From: Chryseobacterium taeanense
GTDB taxonomy: Bacteria; Bacteroidota; Bacteroidia; Flavobacteriales; Weeksellaceae
DNA: 64,000 nt
Assembly: GCF_900099685.1 (NCBI RefSeq)
Contig: NZ_FNDW01000012.1
Location: forward strand, 1 to 64,000
Direction: 5' to 3'
Made by a program: the position numbers and the translations under genes. The notes beneath the pieces were generated by a model. The model did no database searches. It had not been told where the DNA came from and saw only the letters and a program-made list of their open reading frames with translations. Positions within the stretch are counted from its first letter, which is position 1. Every line of letters starts with the position of its first letter. Shown piece by piece: positions 16,816-24,218 of this stretch.

Positions 16816-17172
16816 TTACTTCCCAATGATTACTTTCCGATGTTCAGTCCCCCAATCAGCCAGAGTATCGATGATTTTTTTTAAAGTCAAACCATATTCT
16901 GTCAGTTGATATTGTACCGTTACGGGTTGTGTGTCGAGAACTATTCGTTTTACGAGTTTGTTCATTTCCAGTTCTTTCAGTTCTTTGCTGAGCATTTTAT
17001 TGGAAATACCTTTCACATCGTTCAGAATATCAGAAAAACGCCGTTTGTTGTAATAGCACACTGACGAAATTATTGAGATTTTCCATTTGCCGTTCAACAC
17101 ATCCATTGCATCATGAACAGCCATAATTTGTTTTTTATTGATGTCGTTATCCGTACATTTTATTTCCTCCAT
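16816..17172 (-). CDS. HxlR-family winged-helix regulator
   Basis: A 118-aa HxlR protein: AMDVLNGKWKISIISSVCYY, recognition helix region SDILNDVKGISNKMLSKEL, and wing TQPVTVQYQLTEYGLTL. A Cys near the N-terminus (IKCTDND) is available for redox or electrophile sensing. It is divergent from an SDR with 162 bp between starts; the gap carries six GTTAC copies next to this gene's start. Probable repressor of the SDR and of itself. Confidence 0.92.
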   Translation of the reverse strand: MEEIKCTDNDINKKQIMAVHDAMDVLNGKWKISIISSVCYYNKRRFSDILNDVKGISNKMLSKELKELEMNKLVKRIVLDTQPVTVQYQLTEYGLTLKKIIDTLADWGTEHRKVIIGK

Positions 17173-17174
17173 AA

Positions 17175-17222
17175 GTTACCTTGTTACTCAAAAGTTACTG
17201 TTACTTTTAGTTACAAAGTTAC
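17175..17222. promoter_or_regulatory. Array of six GTTAC motifs, probable HxlR operator
   Basis: GTTAC begins at 17175, 17183, 17194, 17200, 17210 and 17218 on the plus strand, four of the six as GTTACT. All lie within 48 bp directly upstream of the HxlR start. Such clustering is unlikely by chance and sits where a repressor for this divergent pair would bind. Confidence 0.55.
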
Positions 17223-17242
17223 TAAAATAAATTTATTCATCT

Positions 17243-17250
17243 TAAATTTG
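17243..17250 (+). promoter_or_regulatory. -7 promoter element for the SDR gene
   Basis: TAAATTTG matches TAnnTTTG exactly and lies 84 bp before the ATG at 17335, just downstream of the GTTAC array. Confidence 0.5.
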
Positions 17251-17334
17251 CTCTGTTAAAGAAATCGATTTCAAAACAAATAAATTCAAAAGTCTCAGAC
17301 TAAAAATTAACTTTCATCATTTAAAATTAAAAAA

Positions 17335-18069
17335 ATGAATTTCACAGATAAAAATATAATCATTACCGGCGGAAGCGCAGGAATTGGATTAGCAACTGCG
17401 AAAACGTTTATTGCAAAAGGCGCAAACGTTTTGATAACAGGAAGAAATACCAATAGCTTGCAAACAGCATCAGGAAAAATTAACAGCCCAAAATTTAAAA
17501 CCTTAGCTTCTGATATTTCCAAACTGGAAGACATCACAGCTCTCGAAAAAGAAGTTTCAGAAAGTGGAAAAAAAATTGATGTGCTTGTTTTGAATGCAGG
17601 AATTGCAAAACAATTTTCAATAGAAGAAACAACGGAGGAGGTATTTGATGATTTGTTCAACATCAATGTGAAAGGATTGTTCTTTACCTTGCAAAAACTC
17701 ATTCCTCATTTAGCAGAAGGAGCTTCTGTAGTTCTTATTTCGTCCGGAGTTTCAGTGAGTGGATATGCACAAATGGGAGCTTACGCGGCAACAAAAAGTG
17801 CAGTTGATGCCATCGCCCGTACCGCAGCCATAGAATTGGCAGGCAGAAAAATTCGGGTAAATACGGTAGCTCCCGGACTAACCGATACCCCAATGAATCA
17901 CCAGACACCGGAAGATATTAAAAATGCTATTGCCGCAGCAGTTCCGCTGAAAAGAATCGGGGAAGCTGAAGAAATTGCAAATGCCATTGTTTTCCTGTCC
18001 TCAGATGAAGCTTCTTATATTTCAGGTTCATACCTATCAGTCGATGGGGGTGTAACGATCCGCAGATAA
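17335..18069 (+). CDS. Short-chain dehydrogenase/reductase (SDR)
   Basis: A 244-aa classical SDR. The NAD(P) motif ITGGSAGIGLA is at residues 10-20, NAG is in VLNAGIA near 88, the catalytic Ser is in VVLISSGVS, the Tyr and Lys are in YAATK (about 149-153), and the C-terminus is SGSYLSVDGG. It oxidises or reduces an alcohol/carbonyl, substrate unknown. Divergence from an HxlR gene suggests induction by an electrophile or carbonyl. A perfect 12-bp terminator follows. Confidence 0.93.
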   Translation: MNFTDKNIIITGGSAGIGLATAKTFIAKGANVLITGRNTNSLQTASGKINSPKFKTLASDISKLEDITALEKEVSESGKKIDVLVLNAGIAKQFSIEETTEEVFDDLFNINVKGLFFTLQKLIPHLAEGASVVLISSGVSVSGYAQMGAYAATKSAVDAIARTAAIELAGRKIRVNTVAPGLTDTPMNHQTPEDIKNAIAAAVPLKRIGEAEEIANAIVFLSSDEASYISGSYLSVDGGVTIRR

Positions 18070-18098
18070 TATTAAAATTATTTCGCTTTTGCGTTCAG

Positions 18099-18139
18099 CG
18101 TTGTTAAGTTCTTGAAATAAAACTTAACAACGTTTTTTT
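18099..18139 (+). terminator. Rho-independent terminator after the SDR gene
   Basis: A perfect 12-bp stem (18099-18110 with 18121-18132, CGTTGTTAAGTT/AACTTAACAACG), a 10-base loop and seven T residues, 30 bp after the SDR stop. Confidence 0.85.
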
Positions 18140-18253
18140 ATTAAATTAATGACCAAATTCCCCATTTCTTTAGACTAAATTAAGTTCAGATCCGATATTG
18201 AACGTTTTGGAAAGATTATTGCAATATACGAAAAACAGAAAGTCAGAATTACA

Positions 18254-18691
18254 ATGGAAAATCAGAATTATAAAAATCACATCAGGTTTTATGCTCCTCA
18301 TCATTTCGTATTTCTTCCATTACTCATCATTTTAGAAGGAATAGGAATTTATAAGGTTTTCAGTGACGAACAACATCAGCTTGTATGGATTTTATTTTCA
18401 GTGGTAATTTTCCTGATTTTTTATCTGGCTATTATGCTTCGTCAGCATTATGCGCTTGTACTGCAAAATCGTATTGTCAGACTTGAATTCCGCCAGCGGT
18501 ATTTTGAAATTTTCGGATTAAGATCAGATGAAGTTGAAGAAAAACTGAATTTTAGTCAGATTGCTGCACTACGATTTGCTTACGACGATGAATTCAAAAT
18601 TTTTCTCGAAAAAGCACTGAAAGAGAATATTTCGGGCGATCAGATCAAAAAATCCATTACAAAATGGAGAGCCGATTTTCACAGAGTTTAA
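18254..18691 (+). CDS. DUF6526-like membrane protein
   Basis: A 145-aa protein with a short polar start (NQNYKNHIRFYAPHHF), two adjacent membrane helices (about residues 18-37 and 45-65), then a cytosolic helical tail rich in charges ending ITKWRADFHRV. The N-terminal motif fits what I recall of DUF6526, common in Flavobacteria and of unknown function. It is followed by a tiny lipoprotein-like gene and topoisomerase IB in the same direction. Confidence 0.75.
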   Translation: MENQNYKNHIRFYAPHHFVFLPLLIILEGIGIYKVFSDEQHQLVWILFSVVIFLIFYLAIMLRQHYALVLQNRIVRLEFRQRYFEIFGLRSDEVEEKLNFSQIAALRFAYDDEFKIFLEKALKENISGDQIKKSITKWRADFHRV

Positions 18692-18722
18692 AAAAATAAT
18701 AAACACTTAAATAAATATTATC

Positions 18723-18890
18723 ATGAAAAAATGGAGCTTTTACAGTATTGCTATGTTAACATTACTGTCACTAACGAGTTGTGAAGCAGTAGAAACAATC
18801 TTCAAGGCAGGAATGTGGTGGGGAATTATATTAGTAGTTGGCGTGATAGCCATTATCTTATGGCTGTTTTCAAGGGGTAGGAACTCTTAA
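18723..18890 (+). CDS. Small lipoprotein/membrane peptide, 55 aa
   Basis: A short gene with a clean ATG and TAA. Residues 1-20 are a lipoprotein signal (MKKWSFYSIAMLTLLSLTSC, lipobox LTSC), followed by a short linker and a second hydrophobic segment WWGIILVVGVIAIILWLF, then RGRNS. It could be anchored by both lipid and helix. It lies 31 bp after DUF6526 and 9 bp before topoisomerase IB, so it is co-oriented and probably co-transcribed. Function unknown. Confidence 0.75.
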   Translation: MKKWSFYSIAMLTLLSLTSCEAVETIFKAGMWWGIILVVGVIAIILWLFSRGRNS

Positions 18891-18899
18891 CCAGATTTT

Positions 18900-20003
18900 A
18901 TGGAAAATTCAGACTTAGAAATCATTTCCCATCTGAAGCCTTCTAAGATCGTTAAAATTATGAAAGATCCGGTAGCATCTGCAAAGGCGGTACATCTTAT
19001 TTATACCTCCGATGCAGAGACAGCCGGCATCACACGCAAAAAAACCGGAAAAAAATATTCCTACTACAAAGAAGGCGAAAAAATAAAGGATAAAGAAGAA
19101 ATCACAAGGATTAACAAACTGGTAATCCCACCGGCTTGGGAAAATGTATGGATTTGCGCCCTTGATAACGGTCATCTTCAGGCCACAGGATTTGACGTAA
19201 AAAAAAGAAAACAATACCGCTACCACCCTCTGTGGAGCGCATTACGAAATCATACCAAATTTTACAGAATGCTGCAGTTCGGATATGCTTTACCGGATAT
19301 CCGACTTCATGTGGAAAAAGATTTAGCCTTAAAAAATTTTGAAAAAAGAAAAATTCTTGCGCTTATTGTCAGTTTAATGCAAAAAACCAACATCAGGATC
19401 GGAAACAATGCCTATGAAAAACTGTATGGTTCTTTTGGATTAACCACATTAAAAGGTAAGCATGTAAAAGTGAATGGACAAAAGATTTCTTTTCATTTTA
19501 AAGGTAAAAAAGGGGTAATGCACGATATTGACCTTAGGAGCAAAAGACTCTCAAAACTGATACAAAAATGTAAAGACATTCCCGGGAAAGAGCTTTTCCA
19601 GTACATTGATGATGAAGGAAACCGTCATACAATAGATTCGGGAATGGTAAATGATTATATTAAAGAGATAAGCGGTGAAGATTTTACGGCAAAAGATTTC
19701 AGAACCTGGTCCGGAACCGTAAGTGCTTTGATTGCCTTCAAAGAAATTGGCTACGCAGAAACTCATACTGAATATAAGAAAAAAGTAAAGGAAGCTCTGG
19801 AAATAGTTGCTTCCCATCTGGGAAATACAAGCACGGTATGCAGGAAATATTATGTTCATCCATTAGTCATTAATCTATATGAAAATAATTCCATCAAAAA
19901 ATATCTTGATGAATTAGAACAAATAGAAGAAAATGACGGAAACGCCGGCCTTACCCATGAAGAAAAACTGGTCTTAAAAATACTGGAAAATGAAAAGATG
20001 TGA
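18900..20003 (+). CDS. DNA topoisomerase IB (poxvirus-like)
   Basis: A 367-aa bacterial topoisomerase IB. The N-terminal domain includes LVIPPAWENVWICALDNGHLQ (shown in part: VIPPAWENVWI) and GFDVKKRKQYRYHPLW. The catalytic domain has conserved Arg and Lys residues in RIGNNAY and TLKGKHV, and the nucleophilic tyrosine in STVCRKYYVHP near residue 320. It relaxes supercoils through a 3'-phosphotyrosine intermediate without ATP. The family is patchy in bacteria and is usually chromosomal rather than phage-borne. Confidence 0.94.
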   Translation: MENSDLEIISHLKPSKIVKIMKDPVASAKAVHLIYTSDAETAGITRKKTGKKYSYYKEGEKIKDKEEITRINKLVIPPAWENVWICALDNGHLQATGFDVKKRKQYRYHPLWSALRNHTKFYRMLQFGYALPDIRLHVEKDLALKNFEKRKILALIVSLMQKTNIRIGNNAYEKLYGSFGLTTLKGKHVKVNGQKISFHFKGKKGVMHDIDLRSKRLSKLIQKCKDIPGKELFQYIDDEGNRHTIDSGMVNDYIKEISGEDFTAKDFRTWSGTVSALIAFKEIGYAETHTEYKKKVKEALEIVASHLGNTSTVCRKYYVHPLVINLYENNSIKKYLDELEQIEENDGNAGLTHEEKLVLKILENEKM

Positions 20004-20018
20004 TTGGTAAGGTAAATG

Positions 20019-20196
20019 GTGAATTGTTAATCTGCTACGATTGTCAATTTCTAATAGTCTCTAATTGACCATTCAATTGCAAAGCAAAATCGACTATTGG
20101 CAGAATGATTAATTGTGAATTGTCAATTCGCTGCGCTTGTCAATTTTAATAGTATTTTAAAAAAATTCACCATTCACTGGCAAAGCCAAATTGACC
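20019..20196. repeat. Two tandem copies of an interspersed intergenic repeat
   Basis: Copy 1 (20019-20094) and copy 2 (20115-20196) share the order GTGAATTG, TTGTCAATT, TAATAG, then an arm with ACCATTCA, GCAAAG and ATTGAC/ATCGAC. Each copy carries complementary short arms (GTGAATTG-like and inverted ACCATTCA-like), so each could fold into a hairpin. Copy 1 is more degenerate. A related 13-bp core recurs at 34490-34502. No gene lies between 20004 and 20271. Confidence 0.6.
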
Positions 20197-20230
20197 ATTC
20201 ACATATTATAACCGACCCAAATAATTGTTG

Positions 20231-20238
20231 TAAATTTG
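20231..20238 (+). promoter_or_regulatory. -7 promoter element for pruA
   Basis: TAAATTTG, an exact TAnnTTTG box, 33 bp upstream of the pruA ATG. A convincing -33 TTTG is not visible at the usual distance. Confidence 0.5.
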
Positions 20239-20271
20239 TATCATTAGCAAATAAAAAAATATACAACTAAT

Positions 20272-21897
20272 ATGTCTAAAGCAATTTCGCAAGTACCATT
20301 TGCGGTAAACGAACCGGTAAATTCTTATGCACCGGGAACTCCGGAAGTAAAAAGCCTTATCGCTCAATACAAAAAAATGTGGGCTGAGAAGCTAGAAATC
20401 CCAATGGTTATCAACGGTAAAGAAGTAAAAACAGACGATAAAGTTCAGCTTCAGTCGCCTCAGGATCATGCCCATGACTTTGGTTTTTATCATAGAGGAA
20501 CCATGCAACATGTAGATGATGCGATTAATGCTGCACTAGCCGCAAAAAAAGAATGGAACGAGCTGGGTTGGGAACATCGTGCGGCTATCTTTTTAAAAGC
20601 TGCTGATCTTTTAGCAGGTCCTTATAGAGATGTTATCAATGCCGCAACGATGATCGGACAATCTAAAAATGTTCACCAGGCTGAAATTGATGCTGCGTGT
20701 GAGTTTATCGATTTCTTAAGATTCAACGTAGAATTCATGACGGAAATGTATTCTGAGCAACCCGTATCCGATTCAGGAATCTGGAACCGTGTAGAATACA
20801 GACCGCTTGAAGGGTTCTGCTTTGCGGTTACTCCATTTAATTTTACGGCTATTTCAGGAAATTTACCAACTTGTATGGCCATGCTTGGAAACGTAGTGGT
20901 TTGGAAACCATCTGACAAACAAATCTATTCTGCAAAAGTAATCATGGATGTTTTAACTGAAGCAGGTCTTCCTGACGGAGTAATCAACATGATTTTCACA
21001 GACGGAAAAGAAACAGCGGAGAAAGTTTTAGCGCACAGAGATTTTGCAGGACTTCACTTTACAGGATCTACTAAAGTTTTCCAGGGAATGTGGAAAATGA
21101 TCGGAGACAATATTCATAATTACAGAACATACCCGAGAATCGTTGGAGAAACAGGAGGAAAAGATTTCGTAATTGCTCACCCTTCAGCCAACGTAGAAGC
21201 TGTGGCAACCGCTTTGGTAAGAGGAGCTTTCGAATATCAGGGACAAAAATGTTCTGCGGCTTCAAGAGCGTATATTCCTCAGTCTCTTTGGGCTGATGTG
21301 AAAAAAGTAATGGAAAACCAGATCAATTCTATTAAAATCGGTTCTCCGGAAGATCCCTCCAATTTTGTAAATGCGGTAATCGATAAAAATTCTTTTGAAA
21401 AATGTAAAGGCTATATCGACAGAGCCAATTCTTCAAACGAAGCGAATGTAGTGATTGGAGGAAAAACCGATGATTCTAAAGGATGGTTTGTACATCCTAC
21501 AGTGATTGAAACGACAAATCCACAATACGAAAGTATGGTTGAGGAAATCTTCGGGCCAATCTTATCTGTTTACGTGTATGAAGACGAAAAATGGGCTGAA
21601 ACTTTACAATTGGTAGATTCTTCATCTCCTTATTCATTGACGGGTTCTGTTTTTGCACAAGATCGTTACGCCATCAATGAAGCTTTCAAAGCGTTGGAAA
21701 ATGCTTCCGGAAATTTCTATATTAATGATAAACCTACAGGTGCAGTTGTTGGCCAGCAGCCGTTCGGAGGAGGCAGAGCATCCGGAACAAATGATAAAGC
21801 AGGATCTAAAATGAACCTTTTAAGATGGACTTCAGTGAGAAGTATCAAAGAAACGTTTGTATCTCCTAAAGATTATAAATATCCATATCTAGGGTAA
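20272..21897 (+). CDS. pruA: L-glutamate gamma-semialdehyde dehydrogenase
   Basis: A 541-aa aldehyde dehydrogenase of the PruA/ALDH4 type. The catalytic Glu is E293 (VGETGGKDF) and the nucleophile is C327 (YQGQKCSAASRAY); NAD binding is in AVTPFNFTA and the FTGSTKVF turn. The C-terminal PFGGGRASGTNDKAG is typical of the P5C dehydrogenases. It oxidises glutamate semialdehyde to glutamate with NAD+ in proline catabolism. A monofunctional PruA is usual in Bacteroidota. A terminator follows. Confidence 0.96.
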   Translation: MSKAISQVPFAVNEPVNSYAPGTPEVKSLIAQYKKMWAEKLEIPMVINGKEVKTDDKVQLQSPQDHAHDFGFYHRGTMQHVDDAINAALAAKKEWNELGWEHRAAIFLKAADLLAGPYRDVINAATMIGQSKNVHQAEIDAACEFIDFLRFNVEFMTEMYSEQPVSDSGIWNRVEYRPLEGFCFAVTPFNFTAISGNLPTCMAMLGNVVVWKPSDKQIYSAKVIMDVLTEAGLPDGVINMIFTDGKETAEKVLAHRDFAGLHFTGSTKVFQGMWKMIGDNIHNYRTYPRIVGETGGKDFVIAHPSANVEAVATALVRGAFEYQGQKCSAASRAYIPQSLWADVKKVMENQINSIKIGSPEDPSNFVNAVIDKNSFEKCKGYIDRANSSNEANVVIGGKTDDSKGWFVHPTVIETTNPQYESMVEEIFGPILSVYVYEDEKWAETLQLVDSSSPYSLTGSVFAQDRYAINEAFKALENASGNFYINDKPTGAVVGQQPFGGGRASGTNDKAGSKMNLLRWTSVRSIKETFVSPKDYKYPYLG

Positions 21898-21950
21898 TTT
21901 AATGATTAATCAGGAATGAATAGTAATTAATTTAATTGCTAAATATACAG

Positions 21951-21977
21951 CTCCGGGATTTGATTCCGGAGTTTTTG
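21951..21977 (+). terminator. Terminator after pruA
   Basis: Stem CTCCGG/CCGGAG (21951-21956 with 21966-21971), 9-base loop, followed by TTTTTG. Located 53 bp after the pruA stop. Confidence 0.75.
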
Positions 21978-22093
21978 TTTCACCCATCGAAACTTTAACA
22001 ATATTTCAATTATTTTATCAATTATTTAGTAAAAATCTATCTAATTTCGGAATGATTATTGTTTGCTGCTTAATTCACACTAAACAAAATATT

Positions 22094-22303
22094 ATGAAAA
22101 AATTGATGTTAATCGCAGTCTTTGGAGTATTAGCAATAAGCTGCGGAACAAAAGAGTCGTCGATTTCTGGTAGCAACAAAGATTCTACCGCCGTAGATAC
22201 AACACAATCTGTAATGCCTTCGACCACAGATACAATGACTACCACAACAACTGCTCCTGACAGCATGAAAATGAAAACTGATTCAGTAACGACCGTTAAG
22301 TAA
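22094..22303 (+). CDS. Small Thr/Ser-rich lipoprotein, 69 aa
   Basis: The ATG at 22094 gives a standard lipoprotein signal MKKLMLIAVFGVLAISCG with lipobox AISC; an upstream in-frame start at 22052 would bury it. The mature part is a low-complexity Ser/Thr/Asp linker ending with SMKMKTDSVTTVK. The neighbouring lipoprotein at 22561 ends SLKMKTDSATIIK, so the two are diverged tandem paralogues. Function unknown; surface or periplasmic, membrane-anchored. Confidence 0.8.
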   Translation: MKKLMLIAVFGVLAISCGTKESSISGSNKDSTAVDTTQSVMPSTTDTMTTTTTAPDSMKMKTDSVTTVK

Positions 22304-22420
22304 TAGTAGTTTAACTTACATGAAAACTTCCTCGGATTAAATTCTGGGGATTTTTAATTTAAGATCTGACTAAAACCGTTCAATTTCAGGAAAATGTACA
22401 GATGTTTATTATTAAGCTAT

Positions 22421-22525
22421 CTTTTATCTTTTATCTTTTATCTTTTATCTTTTATCTTTTATCTCTTATCTTTTATCTTTTATCTCTTATCTTTTATCTT
22501 TTATTTTTTATCTTTAATCTTTAAT
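22421..22525. repeat. Heptanucleotide tandem repeat (CTTTTAT)n
   Basis: Fifteen units of 7 bp run without interruption: ten perfect CTTTTAT, two CTCTTAT, one TTTTTAT and two CTTTAAT at the downstream end. It ends 3 bp before the -7 box at 22529 and 35 bp before the lipoprotein start at 22561. The unit is not a multiple of three and lies outside any gene, so changes in copy number would alter promoter-region length rather than a protein. Confidence 0.95.
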
Positions 22526-22528
22526 AAC

Positions 22529-22536
22529 TATATTTG
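22529..22536 (+). promoter_or_regulatory. -7 promoter element downstream of the heptanucleotide tract
   Basis: TATATTTG fits TAnnTTTG. The -33 region (about 19-20 bp upstream) falls inside the last repeat units, so tract changes would alter it. The start codon follows at 22561. Confidence 0.5.
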
Positions 22537-22560
22537 ATTATACTAAACATTAATATTCTT

Positions 22561-22767
22561 ATGAAAAAATTATTAACAGGCGCTGTCGTGGCTTCAGTTT
22601 TTCTGGCGAGTTGTGCACAAAACAAAGAAAAAAGAGAGGAATTTAAAGAGGAAAGAAATAAGGATCATATGAGAAATAGTATGGGTGATACCGCAGCCTC
22701 CCACTCTGAATCTGCTACTGCTGACAGCTTAAAAATGAAAACGGATTCAGCAACAATCATTAAGTAA
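22561..22767 (+). CDS. Small charged lipoprotein, 68 aa
   Basis: From the ATG at 22561: signal MKKLLTGAVVASVFLASC with lipobox LASC, then a lysine/glutamate-rich stretch (NKEKREEFKEERNKDHM) and a Ser/Ala tail ending KMKTDSATIIK. The tail matches the neighbouring lipoprotein at 22094. It has no enzymatic motif. Expression may depend on the heptanucleotide tract just upstream. A hairpin terminator follows within 5 bp of the stop. Confidence 0.8.
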   Translation: MKKLLTGAVVASVFLASCAQNKEKREEFKEERNKDHMRNSMGDTAASHSESATADSLKMKTDSATIIK

Positions 22768-22770
22768 CAA

Positions 22771-22803
22771 GAGAGGCTCTCCAAACTTTTAGGACAGCCT
22801 CTC
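22771..22803. terminator. Bidirectional hairpin terminator
   Basis: GAGAGGCT (22771-22778) pairs with AGCCTCTC (22796-22803). It separates the plus-strand lipoprotein from the minus-strand membrane peptide gene ending at 22823. Confidence 0.65.
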
Positions 22804-22822
22804 TCATATTTAAAATAATATC

Positions 22823-23017
22823 TTATCTTTTATTAGATTCTTTTTGCTTAAAAAGCATTTTATAAATGTAAGAAGCGAAATCAATACATAATAATATCAA
22901 AATTAATATATATGACACCATCGCCAAAAAATTATTTTGTCTCAAAATAACTTCATATTGTGAGATAAGAAATAACGCAATAGCAATTTTATATATTAAC
23001 AATTTGCTTTTCTCCAT
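22823..23017 (-). CDS. Small two-helix membrane protein, 64 aa
   Basis: A 64-aa protein starting at ATG 23017; a GTG at 23026 would add three residues and overlap the upstream stop. Two hydrophobic segments are visible (LLIYKIAIALFLISQ and MVSYILILILLCIDFASYIY), with a basic tail MLFKQKESNKR. The start lies 1 bp after the stop of the glycine-rich lipoprotein, so translation is coupled. Small basic membrane proteins directly downstream of bacteriocins often act as immunity proteins; that role is inferred. Confidence 0.65.
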   Translation of the reverse strand: MEKSKLLIYKIAIALFLISQYEVILRQNNFLAMVSYILILILLCIDFASYIYKMLFKQKESNKR

Positions 23018-23018
23018 T

Positions 23019-23954
23019 TTATTCACTTTCCATATTTAGCCAATAATAAAAGCTCTGTATAGACACTGAGAACGCAGAAAGTAAAGACTCTTTTTCAATA
23101 TCACTTAATTTTGAGTTTGCTACCTGCTCAACATAATATTTGGTAATATTATTGTAATCTTCAAAATTCTCAGATTGTTTTGTTGCTTCGAAATATAATG
23201 ACAATATGTCATAGCAATTTCCATTAATTAAACCATTATCCCTGTAAGCTTTTACAAGTGCTTGTACATCATAATCAGAATTCTTATATTCAGCAGAAAT
23301 TGTTTTTATTAGCTCGGCTCCCTTTTTAAAATCAGGTGAATTATATATTTTTTCAAAATCGCTTGACTTTAAACCAGGTATATTATTGTTCGCCCATTCT
23401 AATTCATTTACAGTATTTCCGTCCATGTAAATTGTTTGTAATCCAGCATTGTGTAGAACACCCACATTTTCTAAATGGTCAAACTCTCTTGGAAAATCAT
23501 AAATCACAGATGCACCCTCTGGACTAGTATTATTAAAAGTTCCTCTGCAATGACCACCAGTACTACAGTAAGCCGCATACGATCCTCCGACTGCACCTAT
23601 AACACCTGCGCCCACAGAAATGACAGCCCATCCCGTACCTGCTGTGGCAGCTCCGACAACCCCCGCAGCACCTTGAGCAATCCAAACCATTGATGCCGCA
23701 CCACCGGCATCACCTGTAGCAATAGCGGCCACTTGTCCTACAACTTGCCACCACTTCTTTTTACTTGCTGGATCCTGATAAATATTTGTACTTTTAAAAT
23801 TATTATTATAATTTTTTAAAAGTATTTTTAGATCACTTGCACTAGTTTTGTTAGAAGAAACATTTTCCGTTGTAATAACATTTTCATCATTAGTACAGCT
23901 ACTAAAGTTAAGCAAAACTGCTAACCCTAAAATTTTGATTGAAGTTTTATACAT
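23019..23954 (-). CDS. Lipoprotein with glycine-rich hydrophobic segment, unknown function
   Basis: The ATG at 23954 gives 311 aa with the lipoprotein signal MYKTSIKILGLAVLLNFSSC; an upstream in-frame start at 24002 would bury it. Residues about 65-130 form a long Gly/Ala-rich hydrophobic stretch (VVGQVAAIATGDAGGAAS, then GVVGAATAGTGWAVISVG and GVIGAVGGSYAAY) before CSTGGHCRG. The remainder is soluble and helical. The stretch resembles glycine-zipper or bacteriocin-like membrane segments; no catalytic motif is seen. It is followed by a coupled small membrane protein gene. Unrecognised family. Confidence 0.75.
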   Translation of the reverse strand: MYKTSIKILGLAVLLNFSSCTNDENVITTENVSSNKTSASDLKILLKNYNNNFKSTNIYQDPASKKKWWQVVGQVAAIATGDAGGAASMVWIAQGAAGVVGAATAGTGWAVISVGAGVIGAVGGSYAAYCSTGGHCRGTFNNTSPEGASVIYDFPREFDHLENVGVLHNAGLQTIYMDGNTVNELEWANNNIPGLKSSDFEKIYNSPDFKKGAELIKTISAEYKNSDYDVQALVKAYRDNGLINGNCYDILSLYFEATKQSENFEDYNNITKYYVEQVANSKLSDIEKESLLSAFSVSIQSFYYWLNMESE

Positions 23955-24175
23955 AATTTTTTTTTGAGCGCCAAAACTATGTAAAAAAAATAAGTCACAC
24001 AATTATTACTTATTTTATTTTGTTATTTTTTTATACTCAAATTCTCTATTTTTAAATAATTAAGATCCGCTGGAAATAAATTTCAGTTAATCAATTAAGC
24101 AAATTATTGCTTTAACTTGAAACCAAAAAATTAATCAAAACAATGCTGTAACAATTTTTGTCTCATACAGACTGA

Positions 24176-24200
24176 TTTGTTAACATAATTATTACATTTG
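24176..24200 (+). promoter_or_regulatory. Promoter elements for the thioredoxin-fold gene
   Basis: TACATTTG (24193-24200) matches TAnnTTTG and lies 18 bp before the ATG at 24219. The nearest TTTG (24176-24179) is only 13 bp upstream of it, shorter than the usual spacer, so only the -7 box is persuasive. Confidence 0.45.
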
Positions 24201-24218
24201 CAATCAATAATAAATATC

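Noticed and set aside
22421..22525. Regularly repeated units that could suggest a CRISPR array
   Set aside because: The units are 7 bp, contiguous and without spacers, so this is a simple tandem repeat.
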